From Streptomyces sp. NBC_00083 (GTDB lineage Bacteria; Actinomycetota; Actinomycetes; Streptomycetales; Streptomycetaceae), in assembly GCF_026343295.1 (NCBI RefSeq), contig NZ_JAPELY010000003.1, positions 744,001-808,000 on the forward strand: DNA of 64,000 nucleotides, given 5' to 3'. This document shows, in pieces, positions 50,081-58,104 of the stretch. Under the pieces are notes generated by a model, which worked only from the letters and a program-made list of their open reading frames with translations, had not been told where the DNA came from and searched no databases. A program made the translations under genes and the position numbers. How positions within the stretch are numbered: the stretch's first letter is position 1; every line of letters starts with the position of its first letter.

Positions 50081-50857
50081 TCACGGGACGGCGCGCAGGA
50101 GCACCAGGGATCCGTTGTAGGTCGACCGGTGGCGCAGATGGCCGAAGGCCTCGTCCCAGGCGCCGGAGCCCAGGGCGCGCCGCAGCGAGGTGTCGAACGC
50201 GAGCCGAGCGGCGTCGTCGATGAAGCTCCACGCCGAGCAGGCCTGGCGGGCGGCGGGGTCGAGGAGCATCTCGGGGCGGCCGTAGTACGCCTCGTTGAAT
50301 CCGTCGGTGCAGTCCAGCGGGATGGGAACGATCTGCGCGGTCACCGTGCCGCCGAGCGCGTCGCCGAGCTGGTCGAGCGGGGGGTAGCGACGCACCTCGG
50401 TCTCCAGGACCTCGGGGGCGTACTCGTAGAGCCAGAAGTTGCGCACGCGCGCCGGGTCGCAGGTCAGGACGGCGACCGGGCCGCGCGTGACGCGCCGCAT
50501 CTCGCGCAGGCCGGCCGCCGCGTCGGACCACTGATGGACGCTGAAGAGGGTCATCGCGGCGTCGAACCGGCCGTCGGCGAAGGGGAGGTCCTCGGCGACG
50601 GCGTCGATGGCCGTCGACAGCTCGGCCGGCCGCTGGGCGCGCATGGCGAGGGACGGCTCCACCGCGGTCGTCTCATGTGCCGCGTTCTCGTACGAGCCGG
50701 TGCCCGCGCCGACGTTGAGCACGGTCCGCGCACCGCCGAGGGCCTGCGCGATGACGCGGGCGATCCGCTCGTCCGGGCGCCGGTAGGAGCGGTATCCGGG
50801 CGCCAGGGTGCCGTAATCGACATCGCCGGCGCCCGCGCCGTACGTACGCATGACCAT
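50081..50857 (-). CDS. Class I SAM-dependent methyltransferase
   Basis: A 258-residue methyltransferase. It opens with the YGTLAPGYRSYRRPDERI block, then motif I TVLNVGAGTGSYE, then AVEPSLAMRAQRP and AEDLPFADGRFDAAMTLFSV. The C-terminal half carries YYGRPEMLLDPAARQ. ATG 50857 has GAGG upstream; a second ATG two codons later is possible. A CTTGCATCTGCG element upstream is shared with the next gene. The substrate is unknown. Confidence 0.87.
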   Translation of the reverse strand: MVMRTYGAGAGDVDYGTLAPGYRSYRRPDERIARVIAQALGGARTVLNVGAGTGSYENAAHETTAVEPSLAMRAQRPAELSTAIDAVAEDLPFADGRFDAAMTLFSVHQWSDAAAGLREMRRVTRGPVAVLTCDPARVRNFWLYEYAPEVLETEVRRYPPLDQLGDALGGTVTAQIVPIPLDCTDGFNEAYYGRPEMLLDPAARQACSAWSFIDDAARLAFDTSLRRALGSGAWDEAFGHLRHRSTYNGSLVLLRAVP

Positions 50858-50930
50858 GGGTGACCTCGCCTCGTGGGCCTGCTGTGGGCCGGGAGCGGTA
50901 CCTCCGCGTCCCGGGCGACGCCTATCATCT

Positions 50931-50942
50931 TGCATCTGCGAG
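50931..50942. promoter_or_regulatory. 12-bp element shared by two neighbouring promoters, copy 1
   Basis: CTTGCATCTGCG on the plus strand, 74 bp upstream of the methyltransferase start. Its exact reverse complement is at 51643-51654. CTTGCA-N2-TGCGAG is itself an imperfect palindrome, like a small regulator site. Confidence 0.4.
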
Positions 50943-51028
50943 GCCGGATCGCATAGACGGTTCGCCCATGCTTGTCCCATCCGCCAAAAAGCGCCGCAGC
51001 TGCGCTGGTGCGTTTGGAGGTTGTGGGG

Positions 51029-51616
51029 CTAGGGGTGCTCGTCCTCCTGGTAGGAGTGGCGCTGCCCGGACCAGGGGTCGGCGATGTTGTGATAGCCGCG
51101 TTCTTCCCAGAAGCCGCGCCGGTCCCGCGTCATGTACTCGATGCCGCGCAGCCACTTGGGGCCCTTGTATCCGAAGAGGTGCGGCACCACCAGGCGCAGC
51201 GGGAAGCCGTGTTCCGCGGTGAGCGGCTCATGGTTGTGGTGCGTGGCCATGAGGGTGGTGTCGGCGGTGAAGTCCGCGAGCCGGAGGTTGGCGCTGTAGC
51301 CGTACTCGGCCCAGGCCATGACGTGGGACACGCCGGCGGCGGGCGGCGCGAGGGCGAGCAGGGCGCCGGCGGGCACGCCGAAGAACGTGTGGCCGACGGT
51401 GCTGGTGCCCGACGCGCAGTGCAGGTCCGCCTCCACGGTGGTCCTGGGCATGGCGCAGACCTCGTCGAAGGACCAGGAGCGGGTGCGCCCGTCGGCCGTG
51501 GCGCCGAAGACCTGAAGGGTCCACCGGTCGGGACGGAACCGGGGAACGGGCCCGTAGTGGGAGATCGGCCACCCTTTGGCCAGGCGCTGTCCCGGCGGCA
51601 GCATGCCGTACTCCAT
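51029..51616 (-). CDS. Molybdopterin-dependent oxidoreductase (sulfite-oxidase family)
   Basis: A 195-residue protein with the sulfite-oxidase molybdopterin-binding fold, short form (YedY-like catalytic domain only). Landmarks are PISHYGPVPRFRPDRWTLQV, the Mo-ligand Cys in EADLHCASGTST, LMATHHNHEPLTAEHGFPLR and the terminal KGPKWLRGIEYM. There is no Tat signal, so it would stay in the cytoplasm. It should oxidise or reduce a sulfur or nitrogen compound; the substrate is unknown. It is preceded by the second copy of the shared 12-bp element. Confidence 0.87.
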   Translation of the reverse strand: MEYGMLPPGQRLAKGWPISHYGPVPRFRPDRWTLQVFGATADGRTRSWSFDEVCAMPRTTVEADLHCASGTSTVGHTFFGVPAGALLALAPPAAGVSHVMAWAEYGYSANLRLADFTADTTLMATHHNHEPLTAEHGFPLRLVVPHLFGYKGPKWLRGIEYMTRDRRGFWEERGYHNIADPWSGQRHSYQEDEHP

Positions 51617-52264
51617 GAGGCGGCCTCACCCTTCGCGTCGACGCAGATGCAAGGGGAAAGCCTAGGTCAGTGCGGCAGGTGCGTGCCGCCGCCGTCGTCG
51701 TGCGGGTCCGCGGCCGGCGGCCTGGTCCGCCGCCGTCGCGGAATATGTATGACCGCGAGCGGAGGATTTGCCGCGCGGTGCGGGGAGTGTTTGTGCGGCG
51801 CCCGGCGGAGCGGGGTTATTTTCCGTAGGTCACCCGTCGCGCCGTGCTACTGTCGATCTCAGTTGCGGTAGTGGCTCCCGAAATCTTGAAGCTTTTTCGT
51901 CGGATTGTCCGGCGTTGGCCACCTCCAATCCCTCGGAGCGTGGCGCCGATCGCGGACATTCCGCGCCATCGTGCCACCCGCGGGACAACGGACGCCGCGC
52001 AAGCCGGTCTCCGAGGTGGGCGCTCTTACGGAGTCGCACCGGTCGTGTCGCCGTATGGAATTCGGCATTCGCGCCCTTGCGTCCGCCCTTTCGGAATCCG
52101 ATTGCGTTCCCTTTCGAATTCGCAGCACGCCGTAAACGCTCATTGTCCTCGTATGCCATTCGGTTCGTTCTTGTGATTCCCCGCGCTGTTCTTTCGCTGC
52201 GGGAATTCCTTGATGCGCGCCGTGTCGCCGTATGGCCCTGTGGCCGTATCAAGGAAGGTTCTCG
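51617..52264. promoter_or_regulatory. Long AT-rich leader of the DEAD-box helicase gene
   Basis: This 648-bp gap is much less GC-rich than the rest of the window, above all from about 51840 to 52260, where long stretches are near 50-60% GC. Several short frames are open on both strands, but their codon use is not Streptomyces-like. Long, structured AT-rich leaders are typical of cold-inducible RNA-helicase and cold-shock genes in other bacteria. No single hairpin dominates. The left end also carries the promoter of the molybdopterin enzyme gene. Confidence 0.55.
51643..51654. promoter_or_regulatory. 12-bp element shared by two neighbouring promoters, copy 2
   Basis: CGCAGATGCAAG, the exact reverse complement of the element at 50931-50942, lies 27 bp upstream of the molybdopterin-oxidoreductase start codon (minus strand). 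Both flanking genes on the minus strand may be controlled by one regulator. Confidence 0.4.
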
Positions 52265-53758
52265 ATGAACCCCACGCGTACCAACAGCCGTTCCACCCGC
52301 TCACGCCGGACCGAGGGTGCCCCCGCCTTCGCCTCCGGCGGCGGCCCGCGCCGAGGAGCGCGCTTCGGCGCGTCCGCCCCGGCGCGGTCCGGTGGCCGCC
52401 GGCCCGCCGCGGTCCAGGGCGAGTTCGCCCTGCCCAAGACGATCACCCCCGCGCTGCCCGCGGTCGAGGCGTTCGCCGACCTCGACATGCCCGCCGCCCT
52501 GCTGGCCGCGCTGACCGCGCAAGGTGTGAGCGTGCCGTTCCCGATCCAGGGAGCGACCCTGCCCAACACCCTCGCCGGCCGCGACGCCCTGGGGCGCGGC
52601 CGCACCGGCTCCGGCAAGACCCTCGCCTTCGGCCTCGCCCTGCTGGCCCGCACCGCGGGACAGCGCGCCGAGCCCCGCCAGCCGCTGGCCCTGGTCCTCG
52701 TACCGACGCGCGAACTCGCCCAGCAGGTGACCGACGCGCTCACCCCCTATGCCCGCGCCGTGAGGCTGCGCCTGGCCACCGTCGTCGGCGGCATGTCGAT
52801 CGGCAGGCAGGCCAACATGCTGCGCGGCGGCTCCGAAGTCGTCGTCGCGACGCCGGGCCGGCTCAAGGACCTCATCGACCGCGGCGACTGCCGGCTGAAC
52901 CAGGTGGCGATCACCGTCCTCGACGAGGCCGACCAGATGGCCGACATGGGCTTCATGCCGCAGGTCACCGCACTCCTGGACCAGGTGCGCCCCGAGGGGC
53001 AGCGGATGCTGTTCTCCGCCACCCTCGACCGCAACGTCGACCTCCTGGTCCGGCGCTACCTCGTCGACCCGGTCGTCCACTCCGTCGACCCGTCCGCAGG
53101 CGCGGTCACCACGATGGAGCACCACGTCCTGCACGTCCACGGCGCCGACAAGCACCGGACGACGACGCACATCGCGGCACGCGACGGCCGCGTCATCATG
53201 TTCCTGGACACCAAGCACGCCGTCGACCGGCTGACACAGGACCTCCTGAACAGCGGGGTCCGCGCCGCGGCCCTGCACGGTGGGAAGTCACAGCCCCAAC
53301 GCACCCGCACCCTGGCCCAGTTCAAGACCGGGCACGTCACCGTGCTCGTGGCCACCAACGTCGCCGCGCGCGGCATCCACGTCGACAACCTCGACCTCGT
53401 CGTCAACGTCGACCCGCCGACCGACCACAAGGACTACCTGCACCGCGGTGGCCGCACCGCGCGGGCCGGTGAGTCCGGCAGCGTCGTCACCCTGGTCACC
53501 CCCCAGCAGCGCCGCGACATGGGCCGCCTCATGGCGGCCGCCGGGATCGTGCCCCAGACCACCCAGGTCCGCTCCGGCGACGAGGCGCTCACCCGGATCA
53601 CCGGCGCGCAGGCCCCGTCCGGCGTGCCCGTGACGATCGCCGCGCCCGCCGTCGAGCGGCGCCAGCGGAGCGCGACGTCCTCGCGCGGCCGTCGCAGCCC
53701 CGCCGCCGCGGCCCGGCGTGTGAGCGCCCGCCAGACCTCCTTCGGCGCCGTGGCGTAG
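52265..53758 (+). CDS. DEAD-box ATP-dependent RNA helicase
   Basis: A 497-residue RNA helicase. N-terminal residues 1-45 are Arg/Gly/Ser-rich. Motifs are Q (PFPIQGATLP), I (GRTGSGKT), Ia (VPTRELAQQ), Ib (TPGRL), II (DEAD), III (FSATL), IV (MFLDTKHA), V (VATNVAARGIHV) and VI (HRGGRTARAG). The basic C-terminal tail (~70 residues) probably binds RNA. DEAD-box helicases of this type unwind mRNA or rRNA and often act in cold adaptation. ATG 52265 has AAGGAAGG upstream. A long AT-rich leader precedes it. Confidence 0.93.
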   Translation: MNPTRTNSRSTRSRRTEGAPAFASGGGPRRGARFGASAPARSGGRRPAAVQGEFALPKTITPALPAVEAFADLDMPAALLAALTAQGVSVPFPIQGATLPNTLAGRDALGRGRTGSGKTLAFGLALLARTAGQRAEPRQPLALVLVPTRELAQQVTDALTPYARAVRLRLATVVGGMSIGRQANMLRGGSEVVVATPGRLKDLIDRGDCRLNQVAITVLDEADQMADMGFMPQVTALLDQVRPEGQRMLFSATLDRNVDLLVRRYLVDPVVHSVDPSAGAVTTMEHHVLHVHGADKHRTTTHIAARDGRVIMFLDTKHAVDRLTQDLLNSGVRAAALHGGKSQPQRTRTLAQFKTGHVTVLVATNVAARGIHVDNLDLVVNVDPPTDHKDYLHRGGRTARAGESGSVVTLVTPQQRRDMGRLMAAAGIVPQTTQVRSGDEALTRITGAQAPSGVPVTIAAPAVERRQRSATSSRGRRSPAAAARRVSARQTSFGAVA

Positions 53759-53769
53759 GTACGTCGCCG

Positions 53770-53787
53770 GGCGCCGTGATCGGCGCC
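53770..53787 (+). terminator. Stem-loop after helicase gene
   Basis: GGCGCCG (53770-53776) pairs with CGGCGCC (53781-53787) around TGAT, 12 bp after the helicase stop codon. Confidence 0.5.
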
Positions 53788-54033
53788 GCTGTGAAGAGGT
53801 GAGGGTCCGACCGCGAACATGCCGGTCGGGCCCTCATCGCGTCATGAGACCCGGCGGGGGAGCCCGGTCCCCTTGCCGGCGCCGCCTTCCCCGTCCACCC
53901 TGTGGGCACCACAGTGGCGGATCTTGTCCTGAGGCCCCGGATAACCGCAGGTCAGCGACGTGAGGCGCGGGCGCGAGGTGGCGCAATACTGTGGCAACAC
54001 CATGGGGCGCGCCCGGCCGGTACGTTCCCTGCC

Positions 54034-54804
54034 ATGCCAGCAGAACCCGCCCCCGCCTCGCTTCCGGTCGCCGCCGCGCGCCGTCGGCGGCTGCGCGCCG
54101 ACCAGGCACGGCAGCTCGCCGACCTGCTGCGCCACCAGATCCTCACGGGCGGCTTCCCCGGCGGTGTGCTCCCCCTGGAACACGCCATCGCCGCCGACTA
54201 CAGGGCGAGCCGCAACACCGTCCGCCAGGCCCTGGACATGCTCCGCGACGAGCAGCTGGTCGACCGGCAGCCCGGCGTCGGCACCGTGGTGGTCTGCGAG
54301 AAGAAGTACCCGCACGGCCTCGACCGGTTGCAGGGGCTTGCCGAGACCCTGCGCGAGCACGGCAGGGTCACCAACGAGGTGCGCACCGTCGGACCGGTCC
54401 GCGCCCCGAGCCCGGTGGCACACCGGCTCGGGCTGCCCGAACAGAGCGATGTGCTCTGTATCGAGCGGCTGCGCCGCCTGAACGGGCTTCCGCTCTCCCT
54501 CGACCTGTCCTATCTGCCGATGGACGTGGGCGGTGAGCTGCTCGGCTGCGACCTGGAGAACACCGACGTCTTCCGTCTCGTGGAGTCCCTGACCGGCGGC
54601 CCGCTGGGCCATGCCGAGGTGACCCTGGAGGCGGTCAACGCCGACGCGCACTCGGCCGCGGTGCTCCAAGTGCCGCGCGGGGCAGCCCTGTTGATGCTGG
54701 AACGGCTCACCCACCTGGCCGACGGGCGGCCCGTGGACCTGGAGTTCATCCGCTTCCGCGGCGACCGCATCAGCATGAGCGGCGTACTGCGTCGCTCGCT
54801 CTGA
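54034..54804 (+). CDS. GntR-family regulator with UTRA domain (HutC type)
   Basis: A 256-residue regulator. The GntR winged HTH (about residues 20-85) contains LADLLRHQILTGGFPGGVLP and YRASRNTVRQALDMLRDEQLV. Residues ~95-250 form the UTRA effector domain (LGLPEQSDVLCIERLRRLNGLPL, VDLEFIRFRGDRI). TACGTT seven bases before ATG 54034 suggests a leaderless transcript. It sits 86 bp upstream of the ferredoxin-ABC-flavoprotein operon, which it probably controls, with a substrate or breakdown product as ligand. Confidence 0.92.
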   Translation: MPAEPAPASLPVAAARRRRLRADQARQLADLLRHQILTGGFPGGVLPLEHAIAADYRASRNTVRQALDMLRDEQLVDRQPGVGTVVVCEKKYPHGLDRLQGLAETLREHGRVTNEVRTVGPVRAPSPVAHRLGLPEQSDVLCIERLRRLNGLPLSLDLSYLPMDVGGELLGCDLENTDVFRLVESLTGGPLGHAEVTLEAVNADAHSAAVLQVPRGAALLMLERLTHLADGRPVDLEFIRFRGDRISMSGVLRRSL

Positions 54805-54805
54805 G

Positions 54806-54876
54806 CGCCCCCGCCCCCGCCCCCGCCCTCCCCTTCCCCTCCCCTTTCCCCCTCCCCGTTCCCGCCGTTTTCCACC
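54806..54876 (+). promoter_or_regulatory. Polypyrimidine tract upstream of the ferredoxin operon
   Basis: About 70 bases are almost pure C and T, with only a few G and no A until near the end. In RNA this would be unstructured, C-rich and G-poor, the composition of Rho loading sites. It lies exactly between the regulator and the operon. Confidence 0.4.
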
Positions 54877-54890
54877 GCCTGGAGACAGTC

Positions 54891-55118
54891 ATGCCTCTCG
54901 TCCCGCACCGCACCGACGTGCCCGTGACCATCGACGAGTCCAAGTGCATCGACGGCTGCACGCTCTGCGTCGATATGTGTCCCCTCGACTCCCTCGCGAT
55001 CCGGGAGGACAACGGCAAGGCGTACATGCACGTCGACGAGTGCTGGTACTGCGGCCCCTGCGCCGCCCGGTGTCCCACCGGCGCGGTCACCGTCAACATG
55101 CCCTATCTGCTCCGTTGA
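54891..55118 (+). CDS. Two-cluster 4Fe-4S ferredoxin (AprB-like small subunit)
   Basis: A 75-residue ferredoxin. The first cluster motif is CIDGCTLCVDMCPLD, with an extra residue before the second Cys as seen in adenylylsulfate-reductase beta subunits; the second is CWYCGPCAARCPTGA. A Trp-Tyr pair sits at the second cluster, a place where AprB also has an aromatic residue for electron transfer. It should feed or take electrons from the flavoprotein at the end of the operon. GGAG precedes the ATG. Confidence 0.9.
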   Translation: MPLVPHRTDVPVTIDESKCIDGCTLCVDMCPLDSLAIREDNGKAYMHVDECWYCGPCAARCPTGAVTVNMPYLLR

Positions 55119-55132
55119 AAGGCCCAACCAGC

Positions 55133-56485
55133 ATGCTCAGCAAGCGAGTCGCACCGCTGCTCGCCCTTGCCCTCGCCCTGCCGCTGGCCACCGGGTGCGG
55201 CGGCGCGGCCGGGGCCGACAGCGGCGGGGCGAAGTCGGTCACGGTCACCGTCGGCTACCAGTCCAAGACCATCAACACCGTCACCGCCGGCACCCTGCTG
55301 CGCTCCCTCGGCTACTTCGAGGAGGAGCTCGCCGCCCAGGGACGCAAGGACGGCATCGCCTACCACGTGAAGTGGCAGGACTACGCCACCGGTGCCCCCA
55401 TCACCGCCCAGATGACCGCGGGGAAGATCGACATCGGGTCGATGGGTGACTTCCCCCTGCTCATCAACGCGGCCCGCGGCAAGGAGCTCAAGCAGCCGAC
55501 GAAGCTCGTCTCCGTCACCGGCTACAACCTGCGCGGCGGCCTCAACACCGTTGTGGTCGCGCCCGGTTCGCCGCTGAAGACCCTGGGCGACCTGCGCGGC
55601 AGGAAAGTGTCCACCAGCGTCGGATCCGCCGCCGACGGCACGCTCGTCCGTGCCCTCCAGCAGGCGGGCATCGACCCGGACAAGGGCATCCACAAGCTCA
55701 ACCAGCAGCCGAGCGTCGGAGCTTCCGCGCTCGCCGCCGGCAGTGTCGACGCGCTCTCGCAGTTCGTCGCGTGGCCGGGGCAACTGGCCTTCGAGGGCAA
55801 GGGCAACGCCCTCTACGACGGAGCCCAGTTGAACCTGCCGACCTTTCACGGCGTCACCGTGCGCGCCAAGTTCGCCAAGGACCACGCGGCGGTCCTCGAC
55901 GCCTTCCTCGTGGCCCAGCGCCGCGCCACCGACTATCTGCGCGCCAAGCCGGTGGCCGCCGCGGAATCGGTGGCCAAGGAGACGGGGCTCCCCGCCGAAG
56001 TGGTCTACCTCTACAACGGTGCCGACGGCATCGCGACGTTCGACCCGGCCCTGCGCCCCGAACTGATCGCCGCGCTCAAGCGGGACGTGCCGGTCCTCAA
56101 GGCCGAGAAGCTCGTCGACGACGTCGACGTGGACGCCTTCGTCGATCCGGCGCCGCTCCGGCGCGCCGTGCGGGCGGCCGCCTACCCGCAGGCACCCGCG
56201 GCCAGGCCCGAACTGTGGCTCAAGGGCCAGGACACGACCCGCTCCTTCGACAGCGCCAACGCCCTGCTCGCAGCGGTCAAGGCCGCCAAGGGCGCCGACG
56301 TCCGGGCCGCGTACGTGCCCGACGCCGTCACCGGCACGCTCTGGCTCGCCAACCGGGCGGTGTGGGTGGCGGACGGGGCGGAGCTGCGCGCCTTCGTCAC
56401 CCCCGCGGGCGCCCAGGCGTACGTCGCCCAGCACCCCGCCGCGCGGACCGTCGACTACGCGCACGCACTGGAGCTGGCCTCATGA
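55133..56485 (+). CDS. Sulfonate/nitrate-type ABC binding lipoprotein fused to a NosL-like domain
   Basis: A 450-residue lipoprotein. The lipobox ends in LATGC at about residue 22. Residues ~35-345 form an SsuA/TauA-type solute-binding protein (VTVTVGYQSKTINTVTAG, GKIDIGSMGDFPLLINA, LRGRKVSTSVGSAADGTLVR). Residues ~360-450 form a separate domain whose pattern (AAYVPDAVTGTLWLANRAVW, then FVTPAGAQAYVAQHP) matches the core of NosL, a copper-binding accessory lipoprotein of nitrous-oxide reductase, but lacks the Met/Cys ligands of the NosL N-terminus. The ATG is 15 bp after the ferredoxin stop. The substrate is likely an organosulfur anion. Confidence 0.85.
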   Translation: MLSKRVAPLLALALALPLATGCGGAAGADSGGAKSVTVTVGYQSKTINTVTAGTLLRSLGYFEEELAAQGRKDGIAYHVKWQDYATGAPITAQMTAGKIDIGSMGDFPLLINAARGKELKQPTKLVSVTGYNLRGGLNTVVVAPGSPLKTLGDLRGRKVSTSVGSAADGTLVRALQQAGIDPDKGIHKLNQQPSVGASALAAGSVDALSQFVAWPGQLAFEGKGNALYDGAQLNLPTFHGVTVRAKFAKDHAAVLDAFLVAQRRATDYLRAKPVAAAESVAKETGLPAEVVYLYNGADGIATFDPALRPELIAALKRDVPVLKAEKLVDDVDVDAFVDPAPLRRAVRAAAYPQAPAARPELWLKGQDTTRSFDSANALLAAVKAAKGADVRAAYVPDAVTGTLWLANRAVWVADGAELRAFVTPAGAQAYVAQHPAARTVDYAHALELAS

Positions 56486-57339
56486 GCGCGGGACGCTGGC
56501 TGGTGCGGGCCGCCTCGCTCGCCGCGGCGCTCGCGCTGTGGCAGCTCCTCACCTCGCTCGACGTCGACCTGTGGCTGCGCTTCTCGCAGTTCCCCACCGT
56601 CGGCGAGGTGGCCGCCGCCTTCACCGACCGGGCCGCGACGGCCGCATACTGGCAGGACCTCGGGTACAGCCTGCGCCGGATCGCGGTCGGCTTCCTGCTC
56701 GCCGCGGTCCTTGGCGTGGCGACCGGCACCGCCGTGGCCCGCTCGCGGTGGGCCGCGGACCTGCTGGGCCCGCTCATCGAGGTGGTCCGGCCGGTGCCCG
56801 CCATCGCCCTGGTGCCGATCGCGATCCTGCTGCTCCCCACCAACGAGCAGGGCATCGTGTTCATCACCTTCACCGCCGCCTTCTTCCCCGTGGTCGTCTC
56901 GACGCGGCACGCGGTGCGCGCGCTCAGCCCGGTATGGGAGGAGGCGGTGCTCACCATGGGCGGCGGCCGGCTCCGCGTGCTGTTCTCGGTGGTGCTGCCG
57001 GGCGCGCTGCCCGGCATCTTCGGCGGACTGTCGGTGGGCGTCGGCGTCTCGTGGATCTGTGTGATCTCCGCCGAGATGATCTCGGGGGAGTACGGGGTGG
57101 GCTACCGCACCTGGCAGGCGTACACCGTCGTCGACTACCCGGGCGTGTTCGTCGGCATGGTCACCATCGGTGCGCTCGGCTGGCTGACCTCGACGGCCGT
57201 GGAGCTCATCGGACGCCGGGCCACCGCCTGGCTGCCCCGCCCGGCCGGCGCCGGCCGGGTCACCCGCCGCACCACGACGGCCGCACGCCCGAAGCATCAG
57301 GCCGCCGCCCCCGTACCCGTGAAGGAGCCGGTCGCATGA
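56482..57339 (+). CDS. ABC importer permease (SsuC/TauC type)
   Basis: A 285-residue membrane permease. Landmarks are SQFPTVGEVAAAF, the core LGPLIEVVRPVPAIALVPIA and the EAA loop region EEAVLTMGGGRLRVLFSVVL. The C-terminal ~40 residues are a Pro/Arg/Thr-rich tail. The ATG overlaps the binding-protein stop by four bases. Confidence 0.9.
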   Translation: MSAGRWLVRAASLAAALALWQLLTSLDVDLWLRFSQFPTVGEVAAAFTDRAATAAYWQDLGYSLRRIAVGFLLAAVLGVATGTAVARSRWAADLLGPLIEVVRPVPAIALVPIAILLLPTNEQGIVFITFTAAFFPVVVSTRHAVRALSPVWEEAVLTMGGGRLRVLFSVVLPGALPGIFGGLSVGVGVSWICVISAEMISGEYGVGYRTWQAYTVVDYPGVFVGMVTIGALGWLTSTAVELIGRRATAWLPRPAGAGRVTRRTTTAARPKHQAAAPVPVKEPVA

Positions 57340-58094
57340 GCACCACCACGACGCCGCCCGCCACGACCACCCCGACCGGCGCCGAACTCGTCTTGGAAGA
57401 CGTGCAGTTGGGGCACCCCGACGGGCCCCCTGTGCTCGGCACGCTCGATCTGCGGGTGGCGCCGGGGGAGGTGCTGACCGTGGTCGGGCCCTCCGGCTGC
57501 GGCAAGTCCACCCTGCTGCGCACCCTCGCCGGACTGCTGCCCGCCCTCGGCGGCCGGATCAGCCAGGACGGGCGGCCGGTCACCCGCCCCGACGCCGACC
57601 GCGCCCTGGTCTTCCAGCACGACGCCCTGCTGCCCTGGCGGACCGTGCGCGCCAACATCGAGCTGCCGTCCGCGATCCGGGGGGTCCCGAAGGACGAGCG
57701 GCGCCGCGCGTCGGCCGAGTGGCTGGAGCGCATCCAGCTGTCCGGGCACGCCGCCAAGCTGCCGCACCAGCTCTCCGGAGGTCAGCGCCAACGCGTCCAG
57801 CTGGCGCGGGCGTTGGCGGGGCGGCCCCGCGCCGTCCTGATGGACGAGCCGTTCGGCGCGCTCGACGCGCACACCCGGTCCGGGATGCAGGACCTGCTCG
57901 TGGACATCCTCGGCGCGTCCGGCGCCACCGTCATCTTCGTCACCCACGACGTGGACGAGGCCCTCCACCTCGGTGACCGGGTCGCCCTGCTCGCCGCGGG
58001 CCAGGTGCTGACGGTCCCGCACCCGCGGCAGCGGGACGCGGCCGGGGCCTCCGCCACGACGGCGCTGCGCCGCCGCATCCTCGCCTCCCTCTGA
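57336..58094 (+). CDS. ABC importer ATPase (SsuB/TauB type)
   Basis: A 252-residue ATPase. Walker A GPSGCGKST, Q-loop FQHDALLPWRTV (typical of the nitrate/sulfonate/taurine group), signature LSGGQRQRV, Walker B VLMDEPFGALDA, and the switch His in FVTHDVDEAL. The ATG overlaps the permease stop codon by four bases. The flavoprotein gene begins ten bases after its stop. Confidence 0.93.
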   Translation: MSTTTTPPATTTPTGAELVLEDVQLGHPDGPPVLGTLDLRVAPGEVLTVVGPSGCGKSTLLRTLAGLLPALGGRISQDGRPVTRPDADRALVFQHDALLPWRTVRANIELPSAIRGVPKDERRRASAEWLERIQLSGHAAKLPHQLSGGQRQRVQLARALAGRPRAVLMDEPFGALDAHTRSGMQDLLVDILGASGATVIFVTHDVDEALHLGDRVALLAAGQVLTVPHPRQRDAAGASATTALRRRILASL

Positions 58095-58104
58095 AAGGCC
58101 CCCC

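Noticed and set aside
51830..52252. A 140-codon minus-strand frame in the AT-rich helicase leader
   Set aside because: No third-position GC bias, no ribosome site, no recognisable motif. Treated as leader sequence.
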